64,000 nt of DNA from contig MNCI01010845.1 in the NCBI GenBank assembly GCA_015680685.1, positions 323,492-387,491 of the forward strand. Direction: 5' to 3'. This stretch comes from Gnetum montanum. Its lineage: Eukaryota > Streptophyta > Gnetopsida > Gnetales > Gnetaceae. The number at the start of each line of letters is the position of its first letter. Within the stretch, counting starts at the first letter, position 1. Both the position numbers and the translations under genes were made by a program. Under the pieces are notes generated by a model. That model made no database searches. It was not told where the DNA came from and saw only the letters and a program-made list of their open reading frames with translations. Positions 1-12,165 of the stretch are shown piece after piece.

Positions 1-1700
1 TAATCTAGAGACTCTAGGCATGAAAGAAGGGAAAGTAGGAAATAATGTAGGCATCATAGACATCATGAGAGAGATGATCATGAAGAATCCCTACTTGTCA
101 CCCAAAGTATGTTAGATATTATGAAGGTAGTGAGAATACCAACAAGGTATAAAAAACATAGTCGGATCAAGCACTTAAACATGAATAACATTCCATGATT
201 TGAGGGGGGATATAACGCTGATCCAAAAAATCATTTACAGGCATTTCATGATGCATGCACCTTGCAAAACATTGAAAATGAGTGGTAGAAATTAAAGGTG
301 TTTCCTAGGACACTCATAAAGGAAGCAAAGAGTTGGTACTGGTCCTTAGAACTAGAAACCATTAGGAGGTGGAGTATGATGTTAAAACTCTTCAAAAATA
401 AATATCAAACGTACTCCAGAGTGTCTAACTTGCATAAGTAGATGCAAGGATGGAAGCAAGGAAATCCTGAACCCTTAGATGCTTCCATGGGCCAGTATTA
501 TGCATCGCTACATCGTTGCCTGGGCCATGGTTATGCGCAACGGGATCAACTTCGCCACCTCATAGATGGGCTAAGGTACGAAACTAGGAGAACCCTTGGG
601 ACTTATGCCCAAGGGAAATTATTATAACTTAGATCCCATAAAGTTCATTGATTGTTGGAGCAAGTAGCTAAAGAGGAAGAGGAGCTACAAAAAAGAGAAA
701 GCGTGGAAGAATATAACCATGATCCTTCCCTCCAGAAGAGGGAAGTGAGATTTTGCGATGAAGAGGATGAGTCACCACTCGAAGAGTTGGTGAATAGAAA
801 AACCTTGCCACTCTAGAAATTAACAATGGAAGTGTCAGCTAAGGTAGATGAAATATGGAGCTCCTTAGATAGTAAAATTGAAATTATCCTAAAGATTTTA
901 GAGGAATCTAAGGAGGAACGAAGTAGTGACAAGGATAAGAAAAAGCAGAGAGATTCAAGCCCTGCACATGACAAGGGTAAGGGAAAAATAACTATCACCG
1001 ATGAGGTTGTGGATTCAGATACAGAAAATGATGGTGGATGTGAGATCTACCAATATGACCATCCTAAGGGATGTTTCCCCATAATCTCACATCTACAAGA
1101 GTCTGAGGTGTATGCACTCAACCCAAGACTTAATAAACTATAGACACCCCAAAGGTTACCTTATCCCCAAGGTAATCCAAGGTAGTTCCACCAATCAATA
1201 ACGTACTATCCAAGTGGAAATCTACCACAACCCATCAAGAAACATCAGTAGTGGCAATACCCATAGTCATGGGGGATGCCACTACCGAGGTAATAATACC
1301 CTTACTGGAAACTAGATCCTTATATCTACTACGTGCATCAGCCGATTTCTCCAAGTGACTCCATGGGTCATACAACTCCACAACATCACTACCAAGTTCA
1401 GGAGTATTTTAGAAGTACTCCTTCTCCTCTAGGAGATGCTCCACATCCATACCATCCTCCAAATCCATTCACCTCTCTTGCACCATTAGTTCCAATACCA
1501 CCCACTCCAACAATGCAAGGGGAACTCCCCACTCAACTGCAACAGTGCAATGCTATGAGAGCCATAAACATTCAACCCGATGTTGGTTCTGACAACTGCA
1601 AAAAGAGAAGACCTTTCTTCAGAACCAAAAGCCCAGACAAGCTCTCACAACCACAAGCAGTTGACTCTGTACATACTCCTCCAACACATAAGGCTTAGGA
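1..1700 (+). pseudogene. Element A gag remnant (Ty3/gypsy Gag)
   Basis: Gag would form the particle that packages element RNA. The retrotransposon Gag core (PF03732-like) is readable across about 180-630: a hydrophobic stretch, SWYWSLE, a W-x6-LF-x3-Y block and the conserved YETRRTLGTYAQG segment (about 577-615). It is broken by stops, for example TAG before MQGWKQG at 442. The 826-1143 segment is acidic and Lys-rich, and 1333-1698 is Pro-rich (HPYHPPNP and similar). No CCHC zinc knuckle was seen. The D copy at 48219-50560 is the better preserved guide. Not functional. Confidence 0.8.
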
Positions 1701-1734
1701 GCTCCCTTTAAACCAATACCAGAGCTCAACACAT

Positions 1735-2330
1735 ACTGTAACTAACTGGATCAAGGTAGGCCACCTTCCTAAAAAACTATCTAACCTTGGAAGTCCCTTA
1801 ATCTACCTCCAAGTCATTGGGAATGAACCACATAAGGCTCTTCTTGACTCAAGTTCCGGAGTCAACTTAATCTCATGAGAAATGTATAAATCCACTAAAG
1901 AAGAGCAACATTCAACTAGAGTTGGCTAACCAGTCCATCACCATTCCCTTGGAATTGGTGGAGGACATCATTACCACTATGTGTGGTTGGTCATACCCAA
2001 CCGATTTCCTAGTGACAAAAGTTAACAACAATGAAGGGGACTTCCCAAATTATAATGGGAAGGGCATGGCTGAGTACAATAGATGCATGCCTAGGGATTC
2101 GCAATCTTTCCTTGGAAATATCTAGGGTAAACATTTATGGAAAGATCAAGAAGAAGAAAGTTCCATACATCACATACAGTGACTCATTGGGTGATGACAT
2201 AGAGGAATGTTCCGCATCTCCTACATGCAACAGGTGTGTCCTAGAAACTCTGAGATAAAGGTACCTATATGTAGCAACCACACAACAAGTGGACACCCCG
2301 TGGTTGATAAAGAGAAACTGACCAACATGC
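1735..2330 (+). pseudogene. Element A aspartic protease remnant
   Basis: The retropepsin-like protease would cleave the gag precursor. The active-site region near 1841-1875 reads LLDSSSGVNLIS where D-S/T-G is expected, so the catalytic Gly is replaced. The flap-side motif GRAWLSTIDACLGI (about 2048-2090) matches the usual ILGRPWL-type block. The frame shifts between 2030 and 2125, and stops occur at the LIS end. A cysteine pair (CNRC) near 2225-2236 is conserved in D. After this point no RT motif is found before the 3' LTR. Confidence 0.7.
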
Positions 2331-2557
2331 ATGGAATGAACTGGGGGAACGACTCATGCCCATAACGAAGGCATAGATACATTGGAGTATGAGCATCGCT
2401 GACTTCCATCCCTTAACCTGAAAACATCAATCAGGAGAATTTGGACACTTCTAAGAAATTCAACAGGCGCTCATTATTTTGAATCTCTCCCTTTTCATTC
2501 AGTCATGGGGGAGATGGCCACCTATGCTAATCATTTGGGACCCTCAGTTCTTTTTAA

Positions 2558-2718
2558 GTTTTTGTTTTACATGTTTTTGTTTTACACATTTTTGTCTTAC
2601 ACGTTTTTGTTTTACACATTTTTGTTTTATACATTTTTGTCTTACACATTTTTGTTTTACACATTTTTGTTTTGCACATTTTTGTTTTGCACATTTTTTT
2701 TTTACAAATTTCTTTAAC
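2558..2718 (+). repeat. 15-bp T-rich minisatellite
   Basis: About ten imperfect copies of a 15-bp unit resembling ACATTTTTGTTTTAC lie directly after the protease remnant. The same array is present in D at 51600-51795, so it belongs to the element family. The apparent Phe/His/Cys-rich ORF across it is only the translation of the repeat. Confidence 0.9.
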
Positions 2719-2762
2719 TTTTCTTGTTTTTTTTTACAACATAGTTATACTTTTTTATTTCT

Positions 2763-2765
<3 letters not shown>

Positions 2766-2816
<51 letters not shown>

Positions 2817-2838
2817 CTCTCTTGTGTGTGTNNNNNNA

Positions 2839-2877
<39 letters not shown>
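2766..2877 (+). repeat. (GT)n microsatellite interrupted by a 6-N gap (2832-2837)
   Basis: Two long GT runs (2766-2813 and about 2842-2876) flank a short spacer and six Ns. D has only a few GT units at the same place (about 51839-51853), so the tract expanded in copy A, or was duplicated or misassembled around the gap. Confidence 0.9.
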
Positions 2878-2880
<3 letters not shown>

Positions 2881-3459
2881 CCATCTTGTAAGTTTGTCAT
2901 TTAATAAGTGTTCTTCATGATGGTATGAACTGCTTTCTAATGATTGCTAATGTTTGATTTTTACCTTTAAGTTATGATGTTGATACTAAGGTATGTTTCT
3001 TTTGATATATTAGGAAATGAGTTCACTTCATCCATACATCTACAAATTTCTATGGTCTCTTTCGGCTTGGAAATGTATACTCCCTTTCTAATAAGAACTA
3101 TAACGAATCAGTGACTAAGCATTTCTCAAACTAAGGAAGGACTCAAGGTTGAAAAGGGTGTGACTTCAAGGGAACTTGATGCATTTGTGTTGGGCATTCT
3201 CTTGGGTTCTTGGATATTTTCTTCTTAAGTTTTCTTACCATTTCGATGTTACCCAATTATTAGGAAGCTAAGCTAATAAAAATAACAAAGTCTTTGCATG
3301 GTGTGATTCTCACATATAAACACATAAAACAAAAAAAAAACTGTGAGAATTCAAAGCACACCCCTTAGAAAAAAATAATTCCTTGGGCTACAAGCATTGG
3401 TTATGGAACTCAAAATAAAAATGTTCTCTCTAACTAAGGTCCTTCTTGCTTCCCACTCT

Positions 3460-3757
3460 CTCCTCCATTTCGTCAAAATGGTGATGGCTCTTGGGTGAAA
3501 GCATTCTTGTTACTTCAGGAGGATGGATTGGCCAAATGCATTAATGCAAATTCATTGGATGTGGTTTGTTGAGGCTGGACTTGGAATGGGATCTACTAAG
3601 TCACATTAACCATAAAACATACAAGGGGTTATACGCCACCTTGTTCTTGGGATTCCATTCCATTCTCTTCTCTCCATCCTTCTCTCCATTATTCACCTCA
3701 TTGCTGGTTGTATCATTAGTGTATATCTTGGTGGATGCATTATTTTCTTTTTGGTAA
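3460..3757 (+). pseudogene. Conserved hydrophobic ORF remnant downstream of protease in A
   Basis: The stretch matches the longer ORF of D at 52448-52741. Shared features are GLAKCIN, the block LEWDLLSHINH, and a hydrophobic C-terminal segment (FLGFHSILFSPSFSPLF and the residues that follow) that could span a membrane. In A the frame is broken by a stop near 3503 and a shift near 3570. An env-like ORF is possible by position (after gag-pro, before the 3' LTR), but no known family is recognised. Confidence 0.4.
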
Positions 3758-4607
3758 ATTCTTGTGGTTAAGACTTTAACTCTTGTTCCACATGACATTC
3801 TCAGAGCCTACGAACTCTTTAAATGTGGGTTTGTCAGGGCATCAAGGGCATGAGCCTACTTTTGGGAGGACCCATTGGCATTCCTATTTGGTGCATCAGT
3901 TAACTTCTTTCCCTTAACATTTTTGCAATTCACTTTATTTTGTTCATTTCCATCTTGACATCCATTTCCTTAACATTATAGTTGTCCCTTTTTATCCATA
4001 TTTCTTATTCCTTTTCTTTTCTTTTTCTATTCTCTCGCTACCGGAGGTTCATGATTAGTCATGGGGGTACAGGGCCTAATTTTTTTTTATTTTCTCCTAA
4101 CCCCTACACCTTCGGTAGTCACCAATAGTATATCTCCAGATCCACAATCAGCCATACCACAACCTAGCCAATGGACCTTTCACTGCAGCAAGGTATCAAC
4201 TACATTAAAATTCATTTACCCTTGCTAATAGAAGATTGTGTTGTGTGTGCAGATGGAAATCATACAACGACGGATTGGATCTGGAGGGAATACTTGGAAT
4301 GGAGCAGTGCTGAAGTAGCTATGGAAGGAGCAAGATCGATGGTGTGCTTATGGATAGACAATGGAAGGTATGATCTTGGCGTTGGTAGCAGCAAAACTTC
4401 TCTCTCTCTCTCAACTACCAAATAAGGCCTGATGTCAAGTGTATGAGGTGTTTACTCTTGTTGTCATGAACACCAATTTTGTCATGTCTTGTAATGATGA
4501 TCAATGCACATGTCATCCCATTAGTTCCATTTTGAGTCAATAATCCCATAGCTTCCAAATATTTTCTAAGGAACTTAAGGATGATTCTTTATTCAATCAT
4601 GGGGGTA

Positions 4608-5432
4608 TGATAGGATGCGATATCGCATGGGCTGCAATATCGCATCCCACGCGATATCGTGTCATCCCCCGCAATATCGCATACGCAATATTACGATGCA
4701 CCGCCAAGTCTATAAATAAGAGGTGGCTCTCCCTTATTTCTCATCTAGATCTAGACCCTTAGCAAAACTCTAGTATTTTTACCTCTCGAGAGATAGAATA
4801 TTTTCCATGTGCCCGCAATAGGAGCTCCAAAGTGAACGGATCTTTATTGGAGCAAATATTGTACCTGAACACAAGTTTATGTACGGCAATAAAGATGAAC
4901 TTCTTGGATAAACCTTGTAGTGCATGGAATAGGCTAAATAGGATTTTATATATTATTATTTACTATTTATCATTTAATGCTTTATTAGTTAATTAATTCT
5001 CTCTCAACCCTTCTCCCATAGTTAAATGCATAGTACGACCACTTTGAGCACATGCATTACGCTTGGTGATCCCAGCAACAACTAGCGTTTGGTAACCAAG
5101 GTTGCATTGGTCCAGGGTGTGAACGGTAAGTGGGAATAGATGCTAATGCTAGGTTAATTAAGGCTTAGTTAGTTAAAGTTAGTTAATTAGTCTCTTCAAC
5201 CCTTCACCTTATCAGCATAGGAGATAAAACAGAAAGCTATAAAAATCACATACCTCAGACTTACTTAACCATACAACCATGAAAAATACACATAAGTCTA
5301 GGAAGACAATGAATGATTAACCTTAAGTGTTCCATAAGGCATGTAGGCACTTAGTCTATGGAGTTCAACCAGATCATGCATGTAACACTCATATTCGTAT
5401 GGTTGAGTGTACGGGTACCTCGCCACTCATCA
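4608..5432 (+). repeat. Element A 3' LTR (825 bp)
   Basis: It aligns with the D 3' LTR (53591-54419) and the split D 5' LTR. It starts TGATAGGATG after the G-rich PPT (TCATGGGGGTA, 4597-4607) and ends CACTCATCA. U3 begins with an array of GATATC-centred palindromes (about 4615-4700). A TATA box TATAAATAAG lies at 4711-4720. Confidence 0.88.
4711..4720 (+). promoter_or_regulatory. LTR TATA box, element A
   Basis: TATAAATAAG lies about 105 bp into the LTR, immediately after the GATATC palindrome cluster. It is conserved at 35699-35708 and 53691-53700 in D. Confidence 0.7.
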
Positions 5433-5700
5433 GAAAGCAAGTTATAAATATGTAAGAATAAAGAATCTATTTTTCATGGGTTTTGGATAACAAAAGGTCC
5501 ATTATCCCATAATAGTTATGGTTTTGGTTTCGACGATTTAACAACACTCTAGTTATGGAGCATTAATGCTTCAATGATAAAGGAAAGCACTAATGCTGCT
5601 TCATTTAAGGCTATTTAAGTCCCTGGTCTAGCCTATAAATGTGAATTTCCTACCATCAAGGAAATCTAATCAAATGAAAATCAAATCCAATTTAGTTGTA
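5433..5700. other. Short unassigned stretch between A and B
   Basis: 268 bp of AT-rich DNA without an ORF. It contains TATTTAAG and TATAAATG boxes (about 5610-5640) and may be part of an unrecognised LTR, but no partner copy is in the window. Confidence 0.4.
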
Positions 5701-5705
5701 GCAAC
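5701..5705. repeat. Target-site duplication of element B, left copy (GCAAC)
   Basis: GCAAC directly precedes the LTR start TGAAACACC, and the identical GCAAC follows the LTR end at 23669-23673. This fixes both ends of element B. Confidence 0.93.
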
Positions 5706-7111
5706 TGAAACACCATAAAAATTTCGAGGCCTCGGCGGTTCAACAAAAAGTTGGTGATTCAGGCAAAGGGTCGTAACAAGGAACGATACAACAAGTTCCT
5801 TTTCAGATTAAAAGCCTATCTCACCACGTTGCGCGGCACAGCACAAATGAATTCTAGAAGATAGAGCAAAACGATAGGTGCACAGTGGCAAGTTTTTGAC
5901 CTTTCAAATTCTCTATGTTTCGAGAACCTTAGCTTTTTGGCATCTTACACTGCATTATACAACATGGCGTAATGCAATGTAATGTCAGAAAGTAATCCGC
6001 CACAACATCAAGGATGGCAAATGCCCAAAAACTTCAGCAACACTTTAGTTTTCTGTAAATGTACTATTTTACGCTAAATTACACTATGAAGCGTAATCTG
6101 GCATGGTGCAGTGTAATTTGGCATGGTGCAGCGTAATTTAACAGGGTGCAGCGTAATACAAGCATAGACAAAAATGGCATAATACAAGCATTAGCAGTCC
6201 ATGTGGTGCAATACGCTCTCCAACGTATCGTAGCATAATCAAGAAATCACCTATCGCCGAAGCTCCAACAAGAGCAGTTTACACCGCATTACGCTTTAGA
6301 GCATAAGGCGGTGTGGCACCGCAGACCTCAACAACCACCACATCAAGTCAATGGCATTTTGCAAATTCAGGACATGCATCATCTAAACTGCATCTTTCTC
6401 TTGACTTTAACCTTATAAATGCTCCAGTTGATAAAGATCAAAGAAAAAGGGGCAAAAATTTCTCCAATGACTGAACGAATTTTCTCTGTGAGCAATTTTT
6501 TCCCTTCCATTGATAATCGTTGACAACTTTTGACAAGGGAACAAGGAAGATCAGTAATGGTAAGAATATACAAGTTAATTGGCAAGAATCTCCAGTTAGG
6601 AATAGCAGGTTGATAGACATTCTACTTCGGACCAGCTCCCTTGTACACCGCTAGAATGAGGTAGATCGACCTTTGCTTGCTTCATCTTTGAATAGTTTTC
6701 TTGTTATTGGCACGTGTTTCTCCCAGATCGAAGTCTGCTTGTAATAGTTACATTCAATATTTTTTTTTCATGAGGTGAATCCCAGATCTTGGGATTTCCC
6801 ACGTTCTAAATCTAATCTCTTGTACCTCATCTATACGAATCTTGCAAATCATCGTAAATCTATTTCATCGTTTTCAATTACCCGCTAAGTTAACAATATC
6901 ATATCTTCCCATAAATATCCATCATTTTATTATCCAAATATCACAAAAAAATTTTACTGATCAAGTAAGTCCCTGTTTGATCGACAAGACTATTCAGGGC
7001 ACCTCAGATTCGTTTTCTCCCCAACATGATCCTCGCACAGATCCGGGGTTAGAACTATGTACATGGACTTTCGTTCGGTATTTCCAACGACTGAAGTTTT
7101 CCATCGTTATA
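5706..7111 (+). repeat. Element B 5' LTR (1406 bp)
   Basis: It starts TGAAACACCA and ends CATCGTTATA, as does the 3' LTR (CGTCATTATA). A TATA box, TTATAAAT, lies at 6413-6420. Around 6091-6158 an approximately 22-bp unit containing GCGTAAT and GGTGCAG repeats about four times; the same array occurs in the 3' LTR near 22285-22350. Confidence 0.92.
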
Positions 7112-7117
7112 GTTTTC

Positions 7118-7134
7118 TGGCACTATAGGAAGGG
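7118..7134 (+). other. Primer-binding site of element B
   Basis: TGGCACTATAGGAAGGG begins six bases after the LTR. Element C has TGGCACTAGAAAGAGGG at the same place (37473). The conserved TGGC start is what a tRNA 3' CCA end would pair with. The priming tRNA is not assigned. Confidence 0.75.
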
Positions 7135-7367
7135 CCTTCATATTCGATCTAGATTTTATGGGTAGTCTTGTAAGCTGTCTGTACCCATTTTCAATCAATG
7201 TAAACGTAATACCTCTGAGGTTGTTTACGAAATTGTGTGGTGTAGATCGGTCACTTCGACGATTCCTTTGGAATCTTATAAGATAGAAAGCTCTGATTAT
7301 TATCTTAGTTCTCCTTTGTCCTTCTGATCTCTATTTTTATAGTCATTATTTCTGAATTGCATAGAAT

Positions 7368-9690
7368 ATGGTTACATCAACCACAGTTGTTGACACTGCC
7401 AACCTAGAAAACCCCTAGACCATGCAAGTCACACTTCTAGTGGTTGAGCCAACAACTAGTCTAATGTGACCCTACTACTCCCTCAAGCTTCAAAACAAAG
7501 AGCCTAAGGGACAGGGTCAGTGCAAGGAACACTACAATTTCCTCTGCGCTAAGCTAGCGGTAAACCTGCCCATGTATCTACAAGAACTCAAGGAAAAATG
7601 AGAGTACGAGTTCATGTACTGCAATAGGAAGGAATTTATTCCTTCACCGAATGCCATTGTGCCCCTGATAGATCAACAAAAGTGGATCCTAGATCAAATG
7701 TTGATGGCAAAGACATAGTTAGAACAACTAGAGATCTTGTTTTGTGATGAAACGCTTCACGACAGGCAAGATGATCTAGAATCTCACTCTGAAGAAGGCA
7801 TTCATGTTGATTTCATCATGGCCCCTCCCTCCACAATGTCCCACATAAATCCATTGTTCATGGTTACCACGCTCTAACATTATTTGATACCAATCGAGTC
7901 CTACATTCGCCACGCTTACATTTCCTTTCTCTAACTATACTTCCGGGTGAAGGTCCCTCACAGATCGTTCCCTAGCAGGTGTAATTACCTAATCCACCCC
8001 ATCATATGCCTGTGCCTGTGTCACTGCATGTACACATGATACCTACATCCTAATTACCTACTACACCAACTTTGCTCCTGACTCACACGATAGAGTCTGC
8101 CACCACAGCATGGTGGGCTCCCAACATGTCTCTTGTTGTCCATCCTACGCAAATGCACCGCCATCCCCACCATCAAAGTCATATCCCACAAATGCTAAAC
8201 CTAGCTACAAGATCACTGCTCATGCCCTCGGTTACACAAACAACATACCCAATGGCACAGCCGACAATGGTCACCCCATCCGCACTAGCTACCAAATGGT
8301 GGATGTCACAAGCAGCACCACCTGCAAGGACCATCCCAATAGAATCGACTATTAGCCAAGCCACTGCCTCTATTCTGCCACATAGTGTGGCTCCACCCAC
8401 CGTTCCATAGATGACCTCGTTATCTACGAGTTTGGATCAAGCCTTCCAGCTCATTCAGACCCTTATAGAGGAGGTCAAGCGTCTCAAGGCAGCTGGGTCT
8501 AACACGGTGCAAGTCATGGATTTTTACCATGAAGATCCTATTAGTCCAGCAGTCCCTATCCTATCACTGCCATCGGGGATGCCCCTTCCCCATTTCATAA
8601 AATACAATGAGGAAGGTGATCCCAACACCCACCTGGTCACTTTTAGGTTAGAATCCTTATAATTGCAACAATGGCCACATACTATAATCCATGTGTTTAC
8701 TATGTCCTTAATGGGTAAAGCTCTAGATTGGTATTGAGCCCTCCCACGTGCCTTCATTTCAACTTTGGAGGAGCTGTTAACTTAGTTTGTGACCTATTTT
8801 AAGTATAACTTAAAGCTGGAAGTCACACTGGACCAACTCATGGGAGTTAAGTAAGACCCGCTCGAGCTGGTCCAAAAGTTCATACAACGGTGAAGCACCA
8901 TCTTGAATGAAATCCGCAAACCCATTGCAGAAGCCCATCTACTGGCAATCTTCAAGGGAGTAGTTAATGACTTTATCAAGTCTAAACTATATTACCTCGC
9001 TCCCCACTCCCTCAGCCAAGCCTTTGCTCAGACTAAGAGTATTCAAAACGCGGTGGAGGATAGCAAAGAATCGGCGTATGTGGTCTATAAGAATTCTCAT
9101 AGCAAAGGTAAGGATAAAGGCAAAGCCACGACGACTACAGTTGTGATGGTTTTTGAAGGGGCCAAGAAGAAGAATAATAATAAGAAAACACCCACATAGC
9201 CTGGTGAACCAACAACTAGCTTGAATGGTATTAATCAAGAAACTCCTTCTGCCCTTGAGGCACCTCCGTAGCTGAGGCCTAAATTTGAGCATAAGGATCA
9301 TTCAAACTATGCGACCTTACTCGTAAAGGCTTCTGAACTCCTCAAACAATTACTAGGAACGGGACATATTCGACACAAGACAGTGTCTAAGGAGGCTCTG
9401 AAATGCCACAAACGCCATTGTGAGCTACTTAAGAACCCTTCTTTGGCCCAACCTGATGAACCACCAGTGCCCAAAAAATTTAAGTTATACTGATTCTGTG
9501 ACTACCACCAATTGTGTGGCCATGATATGGACTACTGCTGGGCATTGAAGGATGACATTTAGCATTTGATAGATCAAGGTGACTTGATCTTAGATAGCAG
9601 TAGCCCGACATGTCCCAAAAACTAGGCCATGCATGTGTACCAAGTCCCGTTGAATGCAAATAACGCAGGGTATACAATCAACGTGGTAGG
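7368..9690 (+). pseudogene. Element B gag remnant
   Basis: An ATG at 7368 opens a frame that follows element C gag (YNFLC...VNLP near 7529-7575), with many TAG/TGA/TAA stops. After a Pro/Thr-rich region (8072-8410) comes the conserved VMDFYHEDPISPAVP block (8515-8560). Next is the Gag core (LVTFRLES, W-Y, then a long helical region to about 9060) and a basic segment (8903-9199). Near 9480-9600 a Tat-type Cys/His motif, CDYHQLCGHDMDYC, precedes a LIDQGDL block, as in C. It would be the structural particle protein. Not functional. Confidence 0.85.
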
Positions 9691-9699
9691 GGCAGAGGG

Positions 9700-10420
9700 A
9701 AATAATCAGGCATAGCCAAAACAACCTTTCGTGTTGTGAACGCATCCTCACTCACCTCAAATAACAGGTCCATCAGCATCAACAAGTCATGCTCCAAGGC
9801 AACCTTTCATCCTTTGAACTCCATTTCAGAATGCTTCCCGATAGCCCCCTATCATTAAAGCTACAGCCCAACCCATGCCCACATCCAGGGCACCCTTAGT
9901 CATCAGGGTGCCAAAATCATCAACTATCCCTCCTGTGTAGGGGAAATCTTGTAAATCAACCTCTCGTACTATTGATATGGCTAAGGACCCCCTTACTCTG
10001 GGGTTTCCCAAACCTCAACCCCTTGCTTCTGTACCCTTGGCCCCACTTACTAAAGATGAAAAGGTCACACAAACACAACTATCTCCTCATGGCCAAAGGA
10101 AACGCAACCCTCAGCCAAATGTCACTCCTCCTGGTGAAATTTGCCTCTTAGGGCGAATGGAGGAGGAAAAGGTTGACAAACAGCCTGATCATGGGTGGGA
10201 TCTCTTCGATGCCCTGGCACAAGTCAAACAGGCTCTGAAACAAAAAAATACAACATTGAGCCTTTATGATTTGCTCATGACGTCGCAGACATATCGTGAG
10301 GCTATGGTTCACATGCTAACATCCATACCTATGGACGAAAGCCTGCCGGCGGACGAAGAAGCAATCCATTGTATCATGCTTCCCCCCACCGCTAAAAAAA
10401 CTAATCCTACCCTATTGACC
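9700..10420 (+). pseudogene. Gag-protease linker of element B
   Basis: The ORF at 9977-10492 (171 aa) runs through a Pro-rich and charged linker between the gag Cys/His motif and the protease. It includes a block SLYDLLMTSQTYREAM (about 10258-10305) that has a counterpart in element C (SLYDLVMTSLVHREAL region near 40860-40910). Conservation in two families suggests a real Gag/Pro polyprotein segment of unknown role. Confidence 0.7.
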
Positions 10421-10429
10421 TTTCACGAC

Positions 10430-11088
10430 GAATCCATTAAGGACAATCCTAAAGGTCAGGTAACAACAACACCTATGTTCATCACCATCTAGGTAAGCTA
10501 ACACCGAATACAGAGGGTGCATGTAGATGATGGGGCGGCTGCTAATGTCATCCCTTATCCCATAGTGGATAAATTAGGCCTAATCAATTAGATCAATCCT
10601 ACAACAGCTCGTGCCTAAAGTCATTCAACGGGGAATGAGTGCAGGTCAAAGGGATGGTCCATATCAACTTTTTGGTAGGGGACTAGTTCCCCACAGATGC
10701 TACGTTTATCGTCGTCGAGGAGATGCCTAGATTCAATTTGATCCTTAGGAGGTCTTGGTTAGCCCAACTGAGGGCAGTTTCATCACCCATCCATCAGGAA
10801 ATCCATTTACCTTACACAGGAGGAGAAGTGGTTATCCATGGTGATGAAATAACCCCTCAGGCTCTTAATACCATAGAGACTAAACAAGGGTCAAAAATCA
10901 AAACGCCTAAGAATCAATCCCCTATCCAAATACCCGAGCAAGCCAAAACAATGGCTGATGATAGCCTAACTTGGGCTGAGCTACCGTTCCAAGGAGAAGA
11001 TGGTGACACGAAGGAAAAGGGCCATAAATCTCCCTATCCTTATGCACCATTAAATATAAAAGCAATTAAGAAACAACTACAAAGTTAG
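10430..11088 (+). pseudogene. Element B aspartic protease
   Basis: Retropepsin-type domain. The active-site loop reads VHVDDGAAANVIP (about 10519-10557), where the Tat family usually has VDGGAA. The second block, MPRFNLIL, begins at 10723, followed by RRSWLAQL where GRPWLAQL is found in C, so the conserved Gly of GRPW is changed to Arg. Stops near 10492 and 10590-10690 break it. The protein would mature the polyprotein. It ends at the TAG at 11086-11088. Confidence 0.8.
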
Positions 11089-11264
11089 CCGGTAAACGAT
11101 GCTGTCTGACTATTACAGTTCCATCATCTATTCTATTCACGTTTACCAGTTATAATTTATGCATGTATTTATGCTTTCCACTAGCTAGTCTCATTATGCC
11201 TATGTTTATCTTCATGTTTATGTTTATGTTTCCACCAATTATCTTCCTTACTCCTGTCACTCAA

Positions 11265-11700
11265 AAGGCCCGAAATGGCCTTAAACTAGCAATTTCATTT
11301 ATTCTTTGTATCTGAATCTCATTTACGCTTGGAACGCAAATCTCATTTATGCTCTATACCTGAATCTAATTTATGCTTTGTACTTGGATTTAATTTACGC
11401 TTTGTACCTTAAACTATCCATGGCCTGAAATGGCCTAAAACTAATCACAACCCGCCATAGCTTAAAACTAGTGACTTAATGTTTATTTGATTCCTTCACT
11501 CATGTAGCAAGAGCCTGAAATGGCCTTAAACTATCCATGGCCCGAAATGGCCTTAAACTATCTATGGCTCGCAATAGCTTTAAACTATCTATTTCAATCA
11601 CACCTCACCCCTGGACTACTCAAAATCTCAAAAGGCTGTAAACTAACAATTTCATTTACACTTTACATTTGAATAATTTAGCAGTCTGCAATGGCTTCAA
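11265..11700 (+). repeat. Degenerate repeats with CCTTAAACTA core after protease
   Basis: Many imperfect units containing (C/G)GAAATGGCCTTAAACTA, mixed with units containing TTTATGCTTTGTACCTG, fill the space after the protease stop. The same core motif follows the protease in C (41760-42010) and the integrase in both elements (20290-20690; 46150-46370). It is noncoding. Confidence 0.8.
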
Positions 11701-12165
11701 ACTAGTAACCGCATTAACACCACTCTCAAAACTAATTATGATTTTCCATAACGTCAAAACCTACAATCCTACTTGTGCTTTACATAAAAAAAACAACAAA
11801 GAAGACCATCAAAATTAACACCAAAATTTGTATCAAATACATTAAAAGAAAAATATTTTCTCTTGTTTCATTACACCACAATAAAATCCGAGGCTAATTC
11901 AACCATGCTACACATCTCCCTTGTTACCACTATCTCCTGTATCCCCTAGTTCAACTTCTACTTCAAGGAGGTCATCCTCATAGGGGCCACCCTTTGCATG
12001 AGGGACCCCTTCATGAGGGTGGCCCTCTTCGTCAGGCTCCTCAGTGGGGGGTTGTTCACCATGGCATCGACTAGCTTCATTATGCTCTATTCCCTATAAA
12101 CCCTCTTTATGAGGACCACCACCCTTGTTAGCTTCACCCTGCTGAGGATTCTCCTCAGGTCACTC

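Larger units (their letters stand above)
1..5432 (+). mobile_element. Element A: gag-protease gypsy retrotransposon, 5' end outside window
   Basis: Element A matches element D (35565-54419, without its nested insertion) along its whole visible length. Base 1 of the window corresponds to about 49,017 in D, so roughly 950 bp of internal leader and the 5' LTR lie outside. Order: gag remnant, protease remnant, a T-rich minisatellite, a GT microsatellite, a conserved hydrophobic ORF remnant, a G-rich PPT and the 3' LTR. No reverse transcriptase, RNase H or integrase is present here or in D, so this looks like a non-autonomous gag-protease family, not a one-off deletion. The downstream TSD cannot be checked because the 5' end is missing. 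Confidence 0.85.

Noticed and set aside
2479-2920. Cys/Phe/Val-rich ORFs over the T-rich and GT repeats
   Set aside because: Translations of simple repeats, crossing an N gap.
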